This document shows positions 12,170 to 22,520 of a DNA stretch of 64,000 bases, one piece after another. The stretch spans positions 92,692,615-92,756,614 of the forward strand of contig OX388346.1 of the NCBI GenBank assembly GCA_947579665.1, written 5' to 3'. The DNA is from Sympetrum striolatum (Eukaryota; Arthropoda; Insecta; Odonata; Libellulidae). Position numbers and translations under genes: made by a program. The number at the start of each line of letters is the position of its first letter. Position 1 is the stretch's first letter. The notes below the pieces were generated by a model that ran no database searches, had not been told where the DNA came from, and was given only the letters and a program-made list of their open reading frames with translations.

Positions 12170-14800
12170 TCGATACTGCTCGACCATAAAACTCATTCTA
12201 CATAGTGCAATATAATCACTGTAAGTAAAAATGCAAAATTATAAACACTAAGAGCACATTCAGTTCATCAGGTTAGAGCGTAATTAATTACATATAGTAA
12301 TTAGACACTTCCTAGACAATACAAATTATTAATTTAAATTATGGGCAATATTGTCCTTGTAAAATTCATTCAATCAAATTCTATCAAATTTCATTTGAGT
12401 TGGTCATATTTATTTTATATCATAGAAATATTTAACGAGAACTTCCGTGACAAAAGCTTCCATTTTCTCAATTTTTTTAAGTAAAGGTTTTCTGTTACTC
12501 TTTAAAAACAAAATTCGAGATGGAGATGCCTCTTAAAATAACCCATTCTTACGTTAAATTCAATAGTAGACACAAAGGGTAGTAAATATAATTTCTAATT
12601 ATGATTTGTCCTCATAGGGTGACGTCCTCACAATTTATGCGAGCTTGTAATTGCACCGAGCTCGCATTTTGCAAGTGATTTGTATTTCTGTCGCATTGAC
12701 AATTTCTGCTGCGCGAAAATGAACACAATGGAAAAGCATAATGAGACGTGTACAGAAATGTAAAACTCGGTGTCAAATGAAAGGGAGGAAACGAAAGTGA
12801 AAGGGAGTTGAAGAGAAAAGGGATTCTCACTTTCCCTTCGCGTCGAATCGATTTGCCATGGCTCGGAGCCCACGTGGACTTCGGAGGAAACAAGTATAAA
12901 TAAAATGGTAGATAAAATGGAAGGATGGAGAATAAGCAATGCTCATTAATTTTTAAAGAGATATTCCCGCCAATACTAGTCTTTTCATTCGTTCCTGTAA
13001 CATCCATTCAATTGCAGATTTCAACAACACCTGCAGCTTAACCTTCATTCTCTGCATTCCAATCCCATATTTTACTTTACAGTAGTCTACGTAATGCATA
13101 GCTGTCTTTTGGTAGGCTTCCTTTCCGATTATTTCCAAAATTTATTTCTAATACAGAAAGATCTCGTATTTTTCCTGCATCATTCAAAGAGTCCTTACTG
13201 ATATGTTTATACCCTAGTTGGTACCTTAAAATTGATGTATTTTAGAAAGACAAATGTCCAAATTGTATGGAGACCTTTTTTCTGTAAAATAACCATAAGG
13301 GTTGAGCAAAAAATACAAAATTAGAGCAGCACTTACACATATTTAATACACTGTAGAGTGAACGTTCCCATCTTACGATCTCTTCGCACAACAATAACCT
13401 TCCTAGAAATAAATGTCCATGGAGTAACGTCCCTTAAATGTTTTGCCAATTCCTGAGCGATAATGATTTTATCAAACCAATTATGTTTATCTTCCCATTA
13501 TTTCATAAATATTTACGCACAGGAAATGACAACAAACGTTGACAATTCACAGTAGATCGTATTTCAACGACAAATGGTAATGATTACCGAAAAGCCAAGT
13601 TGGCCAGCGAAAAGCAATGCAAAATCCTAACGTGATATAAAAAGATGGCGAAATCTCGCAATGCGTCAACATCCTTTATTTAATTACTTAACCGTTCTTC
13701 ATTCCTCCTCGATTGGCAAATTTATATACTTTTTTCTACTCTCACTTTTCCCATTAAAACTATGAATGACGTAAGCTGCGGGAAACGCCGCACACTTTGC
13801 AGAATAGAATGAAAAAGAAAGAACATTTAATTCTCTGAAGATTTACGCGTTGGAGACACGGACGAAAGTCTGCCAACCGCCGAAAGAGTTTTTATTTTCC
13901 ATTTCTAGCAAATTGAAATCAGATGAGGTGAAAAATATAACGAGGGCTTGAGAGAAATTAATAAATGAAACGCGTAGGAATTCGCGGAAGACACTTTAAT
14001 TTGAATTATGCCGAGAGACAGTGTTCTTCTGCAAAATAGGACGAAATGGCGAGAGTCACGCAACGTCACCATGTCGCTGTTTCATGGAAAGAGAGTGAAC
14101 CGTAATTTATGTCAACTGAAGTACTACTATCATCCTCCAAATCATTCATCATTCTTCTTTTATCCTCCAAATCATTCTTCTTTCCGTTAACTCTATCTTC
14201 ATCAAAAGTGCAAGTTCATACACGATTTGTATAAATCAGCAAGTCAGTATTTACCATGTTAATAAATTCAATTGTAAATCAATGCAAATATTAGGTAAAT
14301 ATGTTAACTAAAAATCAATTGAATATTCCGACTGTTAATTTTCAGAAAATCAACGGTCTGACAGGAAAATGGATTATTATGATCCTAATGGAATTAGATA
14401 TCCGCAAGAATTCACAGCTGTATGCAGGACTTATTCGTCTTTTGATGAATATCCTAAAACAAAATTCTGATAACTAGTGAAATTTAAATCTCAAATAGAT
14501 CTCAGTAAATCTTCATGAAAAAGTTCGACATCCAAAAGTAAGCGTACAGATTTCCTTGGCGCTCTATGAATTTCTTACCGGCGTACGAATGCAATTTGGT
14601 TTTTAAAAAGAATAATACAAATTTTCAGAAGTACCCTGAGTTCAATACAACCATTCCTAAAACGGAATAATAATATGGTTCAATTATCAACGCTGAACTT
14701 TTAACTTATTACGGGTATCCTAAGTTGCTTGCCTTCTAAAATTAACACAGTTTTACTTTCAAGACAATATATCGTATATACATGATATTATTTTCCTCTT
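12170..14800. other. AT-rich stretch, no gene recognised
   Basis: The longest open frame is minus 12612-13007 (131 codons), low in complexity and rich in S, F, P and L, overlapped by another minus frame. Both look like frames opened by purine-rich sequence on the plus strand. A 17-bp direct repeat (TATCCTCCAAATCATTC-like) occurs at about 14129 and 14161. Nothing else is recognisable. Confidence 0.55.
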
Positions 14801-14808
14801 TTGTATGA

Positions 14809-15911
14809 GCTTTTGACTCAATCGACGCAGATATTTTGATTGCCAAATTACTCATCATGGGGTTTTCTAAATTGTTCGCTGATTGGTTTGCGTCTTATCT
14901 TCACGAACGCCAAACTAAAGTCGTATCTCATGACTCCTCCTCCTCCTGGTTGACGGTAAACCGTGTACTTCCGCAAGGTTCCATACTTGGCCCATTGTTG
15001 TTTTCTCTTTTTATAAATGATAGCCCTCAAGTTATTAAATTTTGCAAATTTCATTTATACGCTGATGATTTGCAAAACTACATAGATTCACCTGTGTCAA
15101 ACTTCACGGACTCGATCACTCGCGTCAACCATGACCTAACTAAAATACATGAATGGAGTAAGAAAAAATTTCTCACTATAAATCCGTCTAAGTCACAAGC
15201 TGTCATAATTGGTCACCCAAAACTATTAAATTCACTAGATCGAAGCAACATTCCAACACAATCCTAAATGGATCTAAAATCCCATATGGCAGCTCAGTAA
15301 CAAACCTAGGTGTTATCATAAACGAAAACCTCTCATGGTCGAGCAAGTAATTCAAATATGTAAAAGAGTATATTCATCTCTTCACTCTCTTAGACGATTA
15401 GGACATTTTTTTATCTCCACATCTGAAAGCCAAACTTGTAAATTCGTTGATCATGCCGCACTTTGATTATGGAGATGTAGTGTACCAGGATCTATACGGA
15501 GAATTAGCTCTGAAGTTGCAAAGAGCACAGAATGCATCTATAAGATTTATTTATAAGTTACGAAAGTATGATCATGTCTCTGAATCATACAAACAATTAT
15601 GCTGGCTAAGGCTAGAATCTCGAAGGAAATTGCATGTACTATCTATTGTTTATAGTATTCTAACTACGCAAAAGCCAGAGTACATTGCTTCGGAATTCGT
15701 GAACTTATTTTCTGTCCATAGGTGCAACACAAGAGGCTGCGACAACTTACTCATTCCACATCATAGAACCGAAATTTTTCATAACTCATTTATCGTAACT
15801 GCAAGCAAGCTTTGGAACATCCTTCCCCTCAAAATTAAGTCCTCTATCACAACTCGCGCTTTTAAAAGTAAATGTCGCACTTATCTCATGGGAAACGATC
15901 TCCCTATTTAA
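14809..15911 (+). pseudogene. LINE reverse-transcriptase relic, palm to C-terminus
   Basis: Part of a non-LTR retrotransposon polyprotein that copies element RNA at the insertion site. The first frame (14809-15267) starts at the palm block AFDSIDADILIAKL, which keeps the first catalytic Asp, and continues through LPQGSILGPLLFSLFIND and YADDLQNY with the catalytic Asp pair intact. A frame change near 15260 leads to LNGSKIPYGSSVTNLGVII (thumb, family: YLGV). A stop after WSSK and another shift lead to the last frame (about 15420-15911), beginning LKAKLVNSLIMPHFDYGDVV and including LQRAQNASIRFI and FIVTASKLWNILPLKIK, typical of Jockey/CR1-type C-termini. The 5' part (endonuclease and RT fingers) is missing. 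With at least two or three frame breaks it is dead. Confidence 0.9.
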
Positions 15912-16107
15912 AGGGTCATTTCTACTCTTAGCGGCAACGCACAGAAATTTCATCCTCCTACTGATTTTAAATCTAATCGCCAAAGTACTGTGAATCTCAC
16001 CATTATATACTATTCTTCTCTACTGGTTCTCTCCAAATCTCTTAAACCCTTCACTACAAACGTCACTGCAACATGAAAATAATGTCTCTGGTCTTTCTGG
16101 TCCTTGT
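15912..16107 (+). other. probable LINE 3' untranslated remnant
   Basis: This follows the RT stop directly, has no open frame, and ends where the ACTTTCTCC element begins. That it belongs to the LINE is inferred from position only. Confidence 0.4.
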
Positions 16108-17135
16108 TACTTTCTCCATATACGAAGTATAGAGAAAGAATTGTTTTCATGAAAAAATTCGACTTCGAGATTTTAACGGAAATACATGTTTTGGGGTCCC
16201 TAGAACACGTTTTGACCATTTTCGGAATGATGTCTGTGTGTATGTGTGTGTGTGTGTGTGTGTGTGATAGTGGGCGCTCTAAAGTGAAAACTATTAGTCG
16301 TATCAATACCAAACTTCATATATAGTACTGTGGTGTGTGCTGTCAGAGTTGATTAGTTTTTGGAGTAAATCGGTCAACCGGAAGTCGAGCTTTATTCATT
16401 AAAGCTCAATTCCGGTTTTCAAAATATCTCCATAAATATGATATATGCGTATATTGTATACCTTATAAAAGTTTTAGATAATGTTATTTACTATAACTTT
16501 TGTACTTATTATATTTTTGTATCACCTGTTGATTAGGAGTTATTCGTGAAATACTGATAAACCGGAAGAAGATGATTATGTACTTTGTGGGCGCTCTAAC
16601 ATAAAAACTATTTGTCGGATCAACATTAAATTTCATATATAGTACTTTTATTACAGTCGTTAGAGTTGATTAGTTTTTGCAGTAAATCGGTCAACCGGAA
16701 GTGGAGCTTCATTCTTCAAAGCTCATTTCCGGTTTTCAGAATATCTCCATAAATATGATATTTAGGTATATACTATTATTTATAAATGTTTTAGAAAATG
16801 TAAATTACTATAACTTTTGAATGAAACATATTTTTGTATCACTGATTGTTTAGGAGTTATTCATGAAATACTGATAAACCGGAAGTTGCTGATTATGTAC
16901 TTAGTGGGTGCTCTGGGCTCTATGGGCGAAAGGCCAAATTCGTCGTTTTTTATCGAGCATGTCCCGAAAAACATTATTTATAATGTTTGTGACGTATAAG
17001 ATTATAATATATAAATAAATCACTCATCTTCCAAGTTAAGATGGAATATAGAGTTCGAAATTACTGTCGTAGATAAATATTTACATCTTATATAAGGAGA
17101 AAGTCATGTGCTGGCCACAACTGATTTTTTTTCCT
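16108..17135 (+). mobile_element. ACTTTCTCC-family element, type A, copy 1
   Basis: The left end is a hairpin-forming sequence, ACTTTCTCC..GAGAAAG, at about 16109-16139. The right end carries GGAGAAAGTCATG, the inverted match of ACTTTCTCC, followed by a conserved TGGCCACA..TGATTTTT. A (TG)n run lies at about 16231-16266. From 16270 the sequence repeats in tandem: the mark GTGGG(C/T)GCTCT occurs at 16270, 16587 and 16904, two steps of exactly 317 bp. Each full unit holds GTAAATCGGTCAACCGGAAG and a GGAGTTATTC(G/A)TGAAATACTG block. No open frame exceeds 73 codons. Four more copies lie at 44510, 47715, 60122 and 61475. The superfamily is unknown. Confidence 0.8.
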
Positions 17136-17639
17136 TAAATTTACGTTTTTTACTTTCTTTCAATTTTTACTTATATACTTCATGTACTGTTTTACTGACA
17201 CCATATTATTTACATTTTTACATTTTTTTGACTTTATACTATATGTATGCATTGAACATGTTAATATTATATATAAAAATTGTGTTCCATTGAAGTGTAC
17301 AATTGAGATATTTTGTCTTCAATTTTCATATATTTATTGCTGTTGTAAATAAAATTATCTCTTCTTTGTTCTAGAAATAAAAGTCTTTTCTCACCGGTTT
17401 CCTATCCCTATGTTGTGTTGATATCTATGTTTTATGTTATATTGATATGTATTTATGCTTTAAAATAAGTTATTTTATGTTATGTTATATATGTTAATAC
17501 CCTTATTATTTTATGTTCTAATGTAAATGGTTGGCATTTATTTAAATGTCAACATGACTATGTTTATTGATGTATCCTATATATGTACCTATTGATAGTG
17601 TATTTATAAAATGTAATCATGTTTCTTACCATCTTTTTA
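17136..17639 (+). other. T-rich stretch, possibly LINE 3' untranslated sequence
   Basis: Strongly T-rich and without an open frame of interest, with AATAAAATTATCTC and AAATAAAAGTC at about 17350-17390. It runs into the recognisable LINE tail at 17640. It may be the upstream part of that 3' untranslated region. Confidence 0.35.
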
Positions 17640-17892
17640 GTTAATACTATCGGTAGGTTTGCGCAGGTTTTTCACAACCCCCTTGTTAGTGGGTGTTTTC
17701 CTGCAGTGGATACATTTTTTTTCCTAAGAATTTCTTAGTTTTTTTACATCCACAATTTCTTCTCATATCTTTTTCATACTATCTCTTTAAATTAATTATT
17801 TATGTATTGTATGACGATGGGTTAGATGGAAGAGGAGACTTATAATCACAATCTCGCCCGAATAAAACCGTTTTATTATTATTATTATTATG
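17640..17892 (+). mobile_element. LINE 3' end with (ATT)n tail
   Basis: The sequence from about 17668 to 17892 reappears in inverted orientation at 52502-52720. Shared blocks include GTGGGTGTTTTCCTGCAGTGG, CTAAGAATTTCTTAG, TGTATGACGATGGGTTAGATGGA and the ending GAATAAA.CGTTTTATT followed by (ATT)n. Two independent copies with the same (ATT)n end identify the 3' tail of a non-LTR retrotransposon. No coding sequence remains. Confidence 0.7.
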
Positions 17893-17975
17893 AATATTAT
17901 TATTTCATTTGACATATAATTTTATGTATTGTGGTTTTAGTACTTGGGCACTGCCCGTGATAAAATAATAATGAT
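17893..17975 (+). mobile_element. second LINE 3' tail
   Basis: It contains TACTTGGGCACTGCCCGTGATAAAATAATAATG, a hairpin (GGGCA..TGCCC) followed by an A/T-rich tail of a kind common at arthropod LINE ends. It abuts the previous tail directly. There is no second copy in the window, so the call rests on general resemblance. Confidence 0.4.
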
Positions 17976-19249
17976 TATTAATATAACAAATGAGTATCAG
18001 TCACTTCAGAAATGATTTATCACTCGACCAATTTATATCAAACGAGAAAATTTGGAATGAATTATGCGAAGAACTGGACTCAACATGCTAACAGTTCCAT
18101 TTCGTTTTTTAGAAAAGATTTAGAAATATTGCCATTTGCTTCAGGAATGGGTTTACATAAGTGCCTAGGACGCCATAATGAATTGAGTTAAGTAACAAAA
18201 CCTTCTTCACGATATTTTTCAGGCCCAAAGAGACGCGATGAGAGCATAATCTCGGAATAGAATGCAGAGGAACGACAAAAAATGTATTATGATTTACCAC
18301 ACTGAAGGTTTTCAAAGAGTAAAATAAAATTTATAAGAGCGTTCAGTTGCTGAAAGATTAAGCACACATTCTTCAGCTGATAATGTCAACCCGATGATGA
18401 AACCGGTAGAATAAAAATCTCTTCGGAAAATACGAACATTTCTTTAAGATTTGAGATTGGAAAGTATCATTGCTTACTATGTCACATAATAATTTAAGTT
18501 TTAATAAGTTCAGTGACAGCCTTCTATGATAGATTTGAAGAGATATGTCTGCGTATATACGTACGTACAACATTTTGACACACGTTAATCTTGGAATGTC
18601 CTAAATTCGCACCTTAGGAGATTCCCTGGTAGGGGTTGTAAACGAGATGAGAAACAAAATGCGAAAACCAAAGTCACGTTATGCATGACCTATTGCCAGC
18701 GGTGTCTCCTCGTTCCTTAACCACCATTTCTTTCTCGCATTTGCCACTCACACTCAGGGTCTCAATCACGCTAACCTGCATAAAATTTCCCGGAATCCCA
18801 AACGTTGTAAATGTGTGAAACGTCACGTAGCAGAGGGAAAGAGATCTCTAAAGCCACGGACGGGGCTCGACAGTTCGCCGAATTTATGCGGCCCACGTGA
18901 TGCGTTCCGTTCGCTTGCGACAAAAAGCGACGGATGATATTCCTCCACACATGCAGCGACTTGCAGCCGGGACCCCTATTCAATATCCAACGCTACACCT
19001 GGAAACTCCTTCCTAGTGCTTATCCTCCAGGCATTTCAAAATGGTGGCACTACAAGAGGCGGAACAAGAAAGCTTATCCAAATACACGCAATATTATATT
19101 ATTATTAATAATTACACACATTCTTAACAATCGCGCTAAACTCTACACATTTATTTATTATGCAAAGCAATTAATAAATATTGATTTAATCAAATTAGAA
19201 TTCTTTCACGATACAGATTCAGAATTAATTTTGTGGTACTTATTAACTT
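17976..19249. other. unassigned sequence
   Basis: Small frames (minus 18109-18315, 18373-18573 and 18771-18983; plus 18934-19314) show no motif I recognise. The last is AT-rich and ends within the inverted repeat that starts at 19250. Confidence 0.5.
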
Positions 19250-19443
19250 GTAAAAAATCCATGGTAAACAAACTTCCCCTCCCCCTCCTCCTTTCCTATC
19301 TGCTAATTTCTTGACGTTCATGAGTTTATATATTTGGAAGCGTTCTTGTTTTGTCACCTGAAGATGACGCTACGAAACCTGGCTCGTGTTATTCTGAAAA
19401 TAAATAGTGGTAAATTAAAGTTTGTTTACCATGGATTTTTTAC
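19250..19443. repeat. 26-bp perfect inverted repeat around a possible retroelement tail
   Basis: Bases 19250-19275 are the exact reverse complement of 19418-19443 (26 of 26), separated by 142 nt. The spacer holds CACCTGAAGATGACGCTACGAAACC followed by AATAAATAG. The motif CTGAAGATG..GAAAC before AATAAA resembles 3' ends of Penelope-like elements and some other retroelements, so this may be a remnant of such an element with terminal inverted repeats. Confidence 0.55.
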
Positions 19444-20970
19444 TACAATTCTTTCATTCCCTCTTGAGGGAAACTGAGGGATTAAAGTCTAAAAAACAAA
19501 ACTTTAAAAGCAATGATATCTTTGATACTTAAGAAAATAATGACTGTCAATTCTTATTGTTATTGATAGTAATTTAGTAGTCATTATTTAATAAATAACC
19601 AGAAATTAATATAGACTTCTTTGTGAGGTTGAAGCAAATATTGCACTAATAAATAATGCAGTGGTTGAAATAATTCTTGCTATTATTAAACTCGAGGATA
19701 TTTATCAATTATGATTTCCTTTCACTAAACGAGTCGTAAATTCAAGGGAGATGGTTTTGCATACGAAACAATATTGAATAAGCCAACCCATTACACATGA
19801 TTTTGAGTCCATATTTCGCTATCGTTGAAACTTTTAATCCTAGCGTCAAATGTATTTTTTTTATTCAGAAATGAATTTTTTGTGATTACTTTTGAGATGC
19901 ATTTTCGCTGACCGAGAATTCGTGCTTTTAGCAGAAAATCAAGGCAATGCCCTCATTAAAAAGCAAAGAGACGCATAATTGCATAAAAAATCCATTCGGA
20001 AGGCTGTACTACAAGGGGATTCTTTTGCGGAGCCAAGCAACGCTGAATTACCCCGTTTTATGAATTACGCCACGAATGTTTGCCAGGAAAAGACCCATGG
20101 AAACTGTCGCTCGAACTAGTGCAGCCAACAAAATAAAAGTGCTGTTTGGAGCGTCGTATAGCTGAAGAGCGGATCTGAATTTGTAGAATTAATGTAAAAG
20201 GATGGCAGAGTAACACACTGAGGTTGCCCTTTTTAGCACGTCCACCGGCATAGTTAGCGCCTTTAAGATTTGTCAAGCCTTTTCTTATCGCCCACGATGT
20301 GGTACCGTTTTTACTATATCTATCGTTAACTTGCGTACACTATTAATTGAATAAAATTAGTGACAGGCATTGTTATGTTTTGTTTTACCGTTAGAATTAG
20401 TAATTTTCTGTTTTACCGTGATCACAGACGAAAAATTCCCACAGACAAATCCACACGAACATTACCGCTCTCGCTGTAATTGATAACTGTTGCTAATTGA
20501 AATATTGATCGTAATATACTATTGATGTTATCGCATTTTATACGATACTATACTATATAGCTATCATAACTATAAATTATTTTGTAGGTATATTCATATT
20601 TTCAAATAAGCGAAATAGGCGATATTCCTAACTTTAATCTTTTCTATACGGAGTTCATAGTTTTCAATATTTTGATTCTCCATTGTATCTTATATAATGC
20701 ACACCTAGAAACGGAGTTCATTCATTCTTTAAACATCTGGAAGCCAGCTATTCAGTTTATTTTGTTTTATTTGAAAAACTTCTCATCATAAACTATAAAA
20801 ATTGTAATTTTTCTCATAACTTTTTATTGTTATTAAGCGTACAAGATTATGAAATAATGTTTAATACAGAAGAAAATACTTTATACCAACAGTTATATCC
20901 TATAGTTATGAGATAACAATAATATTAGCTTCTTATTATTCTTCTTAAAACAATAACATTTGACTTCCTA
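19444..20970. other. AT-rich stretch, no gene recognised
   Basis: No element ends and no meaningful open frame were found. The minus frame 20058-20276 has no recognised motif. Confidence 0.55.
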
Positions 20971-21210
20971 GATTTAGATTTAGATATATACTTTGCGATG
21001 GCAGGGGGTGTAATACACCACCAATATTCAATCCACCCTATTAGCATCTCTAATAGCCTGGGGAAAAGTAATCAACCGTCCTTGCGATCACTTCCCTATT
21101 CCAACGTATTGGCCTTGTGAGCATTTCTCTATATCCGCATAGGCATTCGTCTATGCGGGGGGTATTCGTGTGAGCATTTATGCTCGTGAGGATTTCTTCT
21201 GTGGAAATAT
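20971..21210 (-). pseudogene. LINE family L1x, C-terminal fragment and tail, minus copy
   Basis: On the minus strand a frame from about 21210 down to 21030 reads REMLTRPIRWNREVIARTVD and then, after a shift, TFPQAIRDANRVD and stop. It is followed by GGTGGTGTATTACACCCCCTGCCA and an (AAATCT)n-like tail ending at 20971. The same end is seen on the plus strand at 21853-22015 and 57251-57450. These residues are the last part of the element's polyprotein after the RT. The copy is 5' truncated. Confidence 0.8.
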
Positions 21211-21423
21211 TGCATGTGCAGATTTGTGTTGTGCCTTATATGTATATCATGAAACTTCTAAATTCAATACGTTAGATTAAATAATTTATTATTCATTAAA
21301 AATGCCTAAATTATTCTCTATGAGCGAGTTCCAGAATAAGCAATAGAGGACCGCATACAAAAATAGTTGAGGCCGACGGTTGTGCACCCCTGCCCTCAAA
21401 AGTGATATCTGTCAGTAAAATAA

Positions 21424-22015
21424 TCAGCCTGGAAGCGGTACCTCAACCCCTCTGACATAAGCAACTATTTCATAGAGAAAGCGAATAGAATGCAAAGATT
21501 AACTGGTAGAACGTTGAGAGGATGCTCATCGAGAGTCAAAGAAATAGCTTACTTTTCTCTTATTCGTCCGAGTCTTGAATACTGCTGTGCGGTTTGGGAC
21601 CCACACGAAGTAGGTTTAGTCTCAGATTTAGAGATGGTCCAGCGTAGAGCAGCCCGATTCGTTTGCGGGGATTTCAGGTTTGATAGCAGCGTTACGGCAA
21701 TGATAGAGTCCCTCGGTTGGAATTCACTACAGATGAGAAGATCTGAATATCGTCGGAAAGTTTTCGAAAAGTTCATTCGTTCAGAATTTATAAACGAAGC
21801 AAGTGAACTGTTAGTGCCAGTAAGGAGCGAACGCGATCTCCGAGAGGCTTAGACGAAGCGGTATACTGAAGGAATCGCAAGGACGAATAATTTTTTTGGT
21901 CGTTTTTTCCCCAGGCTATTAGAGATGCTAATAGGGATGAATGAATAATGGTGGTGTATTACACCCCCTGCCATACGCCTCTGGTGGCTCGTAGGGTATA
22001 TCTCTAAATCTAAAA
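21424..22015 (+). pseudogene. LINE family L1x, RT thumb to 3' end, plus copy
   Basis: The frame 21424-21852 reads WKRYLNPSDISNYF, then RLTGRTLRGCSSRVKEIAY, SLIRPSLEYCCAVWDPHE and LEMVQRRAARFVCGDF. This is the typical block following the RT thumb in CR1/Jockey-like LINEs. After a stop at 21850 the reading continues TKRYTEGIARTN and, with one frameshift in an 8-T run, FWSFFPQAIRDANRDE and stop. The 3' untranslated part holds GTGTATTACACCCCCTGCCA, GCCTCTGGTGGC and ends in (TCTAAA)n. The upstream RT is absent. It lies head to head with the minus copy at 20971-21210, about 210 bp away. Confidence 0.88.
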
Positions 22016-22179
22016 AATCTAAAGGCAGGATGAGGAGTGAGGTAGTTTGCCCTTGCTTTCCTCACTGAGCCAGAATACTATAAGAGGAACATGTCCACGC
22101 AAGTGAAGTACAATGAATCTACGAGTAACATTTTTCATGTCAGCCATGATTAAGACTGTGACAAAAGTAAACGAATGAT

Positions 22180-22520
22180 ACATTTATTTCTATCCTGTAC
22201 TAAATGACAAATGAATATGTACCATTCGTAAGAATGTGGTAGCAGGAACCAATGAACGCTTAACAATAATAATAAACTTGTTTCCAATTCTTCGATGTAG
22301 GATAAATCTTTCGGAATTTCGGAAATTGAACACCAAGAAAACTCAAACAGATCGCCACTATTCAGGATACTCATACCTCTTCATGTCATCACAGCCCTGA
22401 ACAAGACAAGAGTACATGAAAGATTCACTTTTCTCTATCCCAAACGACAAATGAAGAATATTCCATTTTTCTGGGTATGGTAGTAGGAATAAAAGGGTGA
22501 TATACCATTTCGAACAATAA
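22180..22520. repeat. diverged tandem repeat, partly shared with 43583-43680
   Basis: TTTCTATCC..ACTAAATGACAAATGAA at about 22188 recurs as TTTCTCTATCC..AACGACAAATGAA at about 22432, each followed by a matching T(A/G)GTAG(C/T)AGGAA block. In addition 22258-22350 matches 43583-43660, sharing CGGAATTTCGGAAATTGA and ACAATAATAATAAA-like sequence. The source is unknown. Confidence 0.5.

Noticed and set aside
12612..13007. Minus-strand 131-codon frame
   Set aside because: Low-complexity, F/S/P/L-rich; the opposite strand is purine-rich and a second minus frame overlaps it. No motif.
16010..16325. Frames on both strands across the (TG)n run, including CVCVCVCV and HTHTHTHT stretches
   Set aside because: Dinucleotide repeats are open in several frames; they belong to the ACTTTCTCC element.
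17668..17892. LTR of a retrovirus-like element
   Set aside because: The two copies end in (ATT)n and one is clearly a 5'-truncated insertion with a 7-bp duplication, as for LINEs; there is no TG..CA and no paired LTR.
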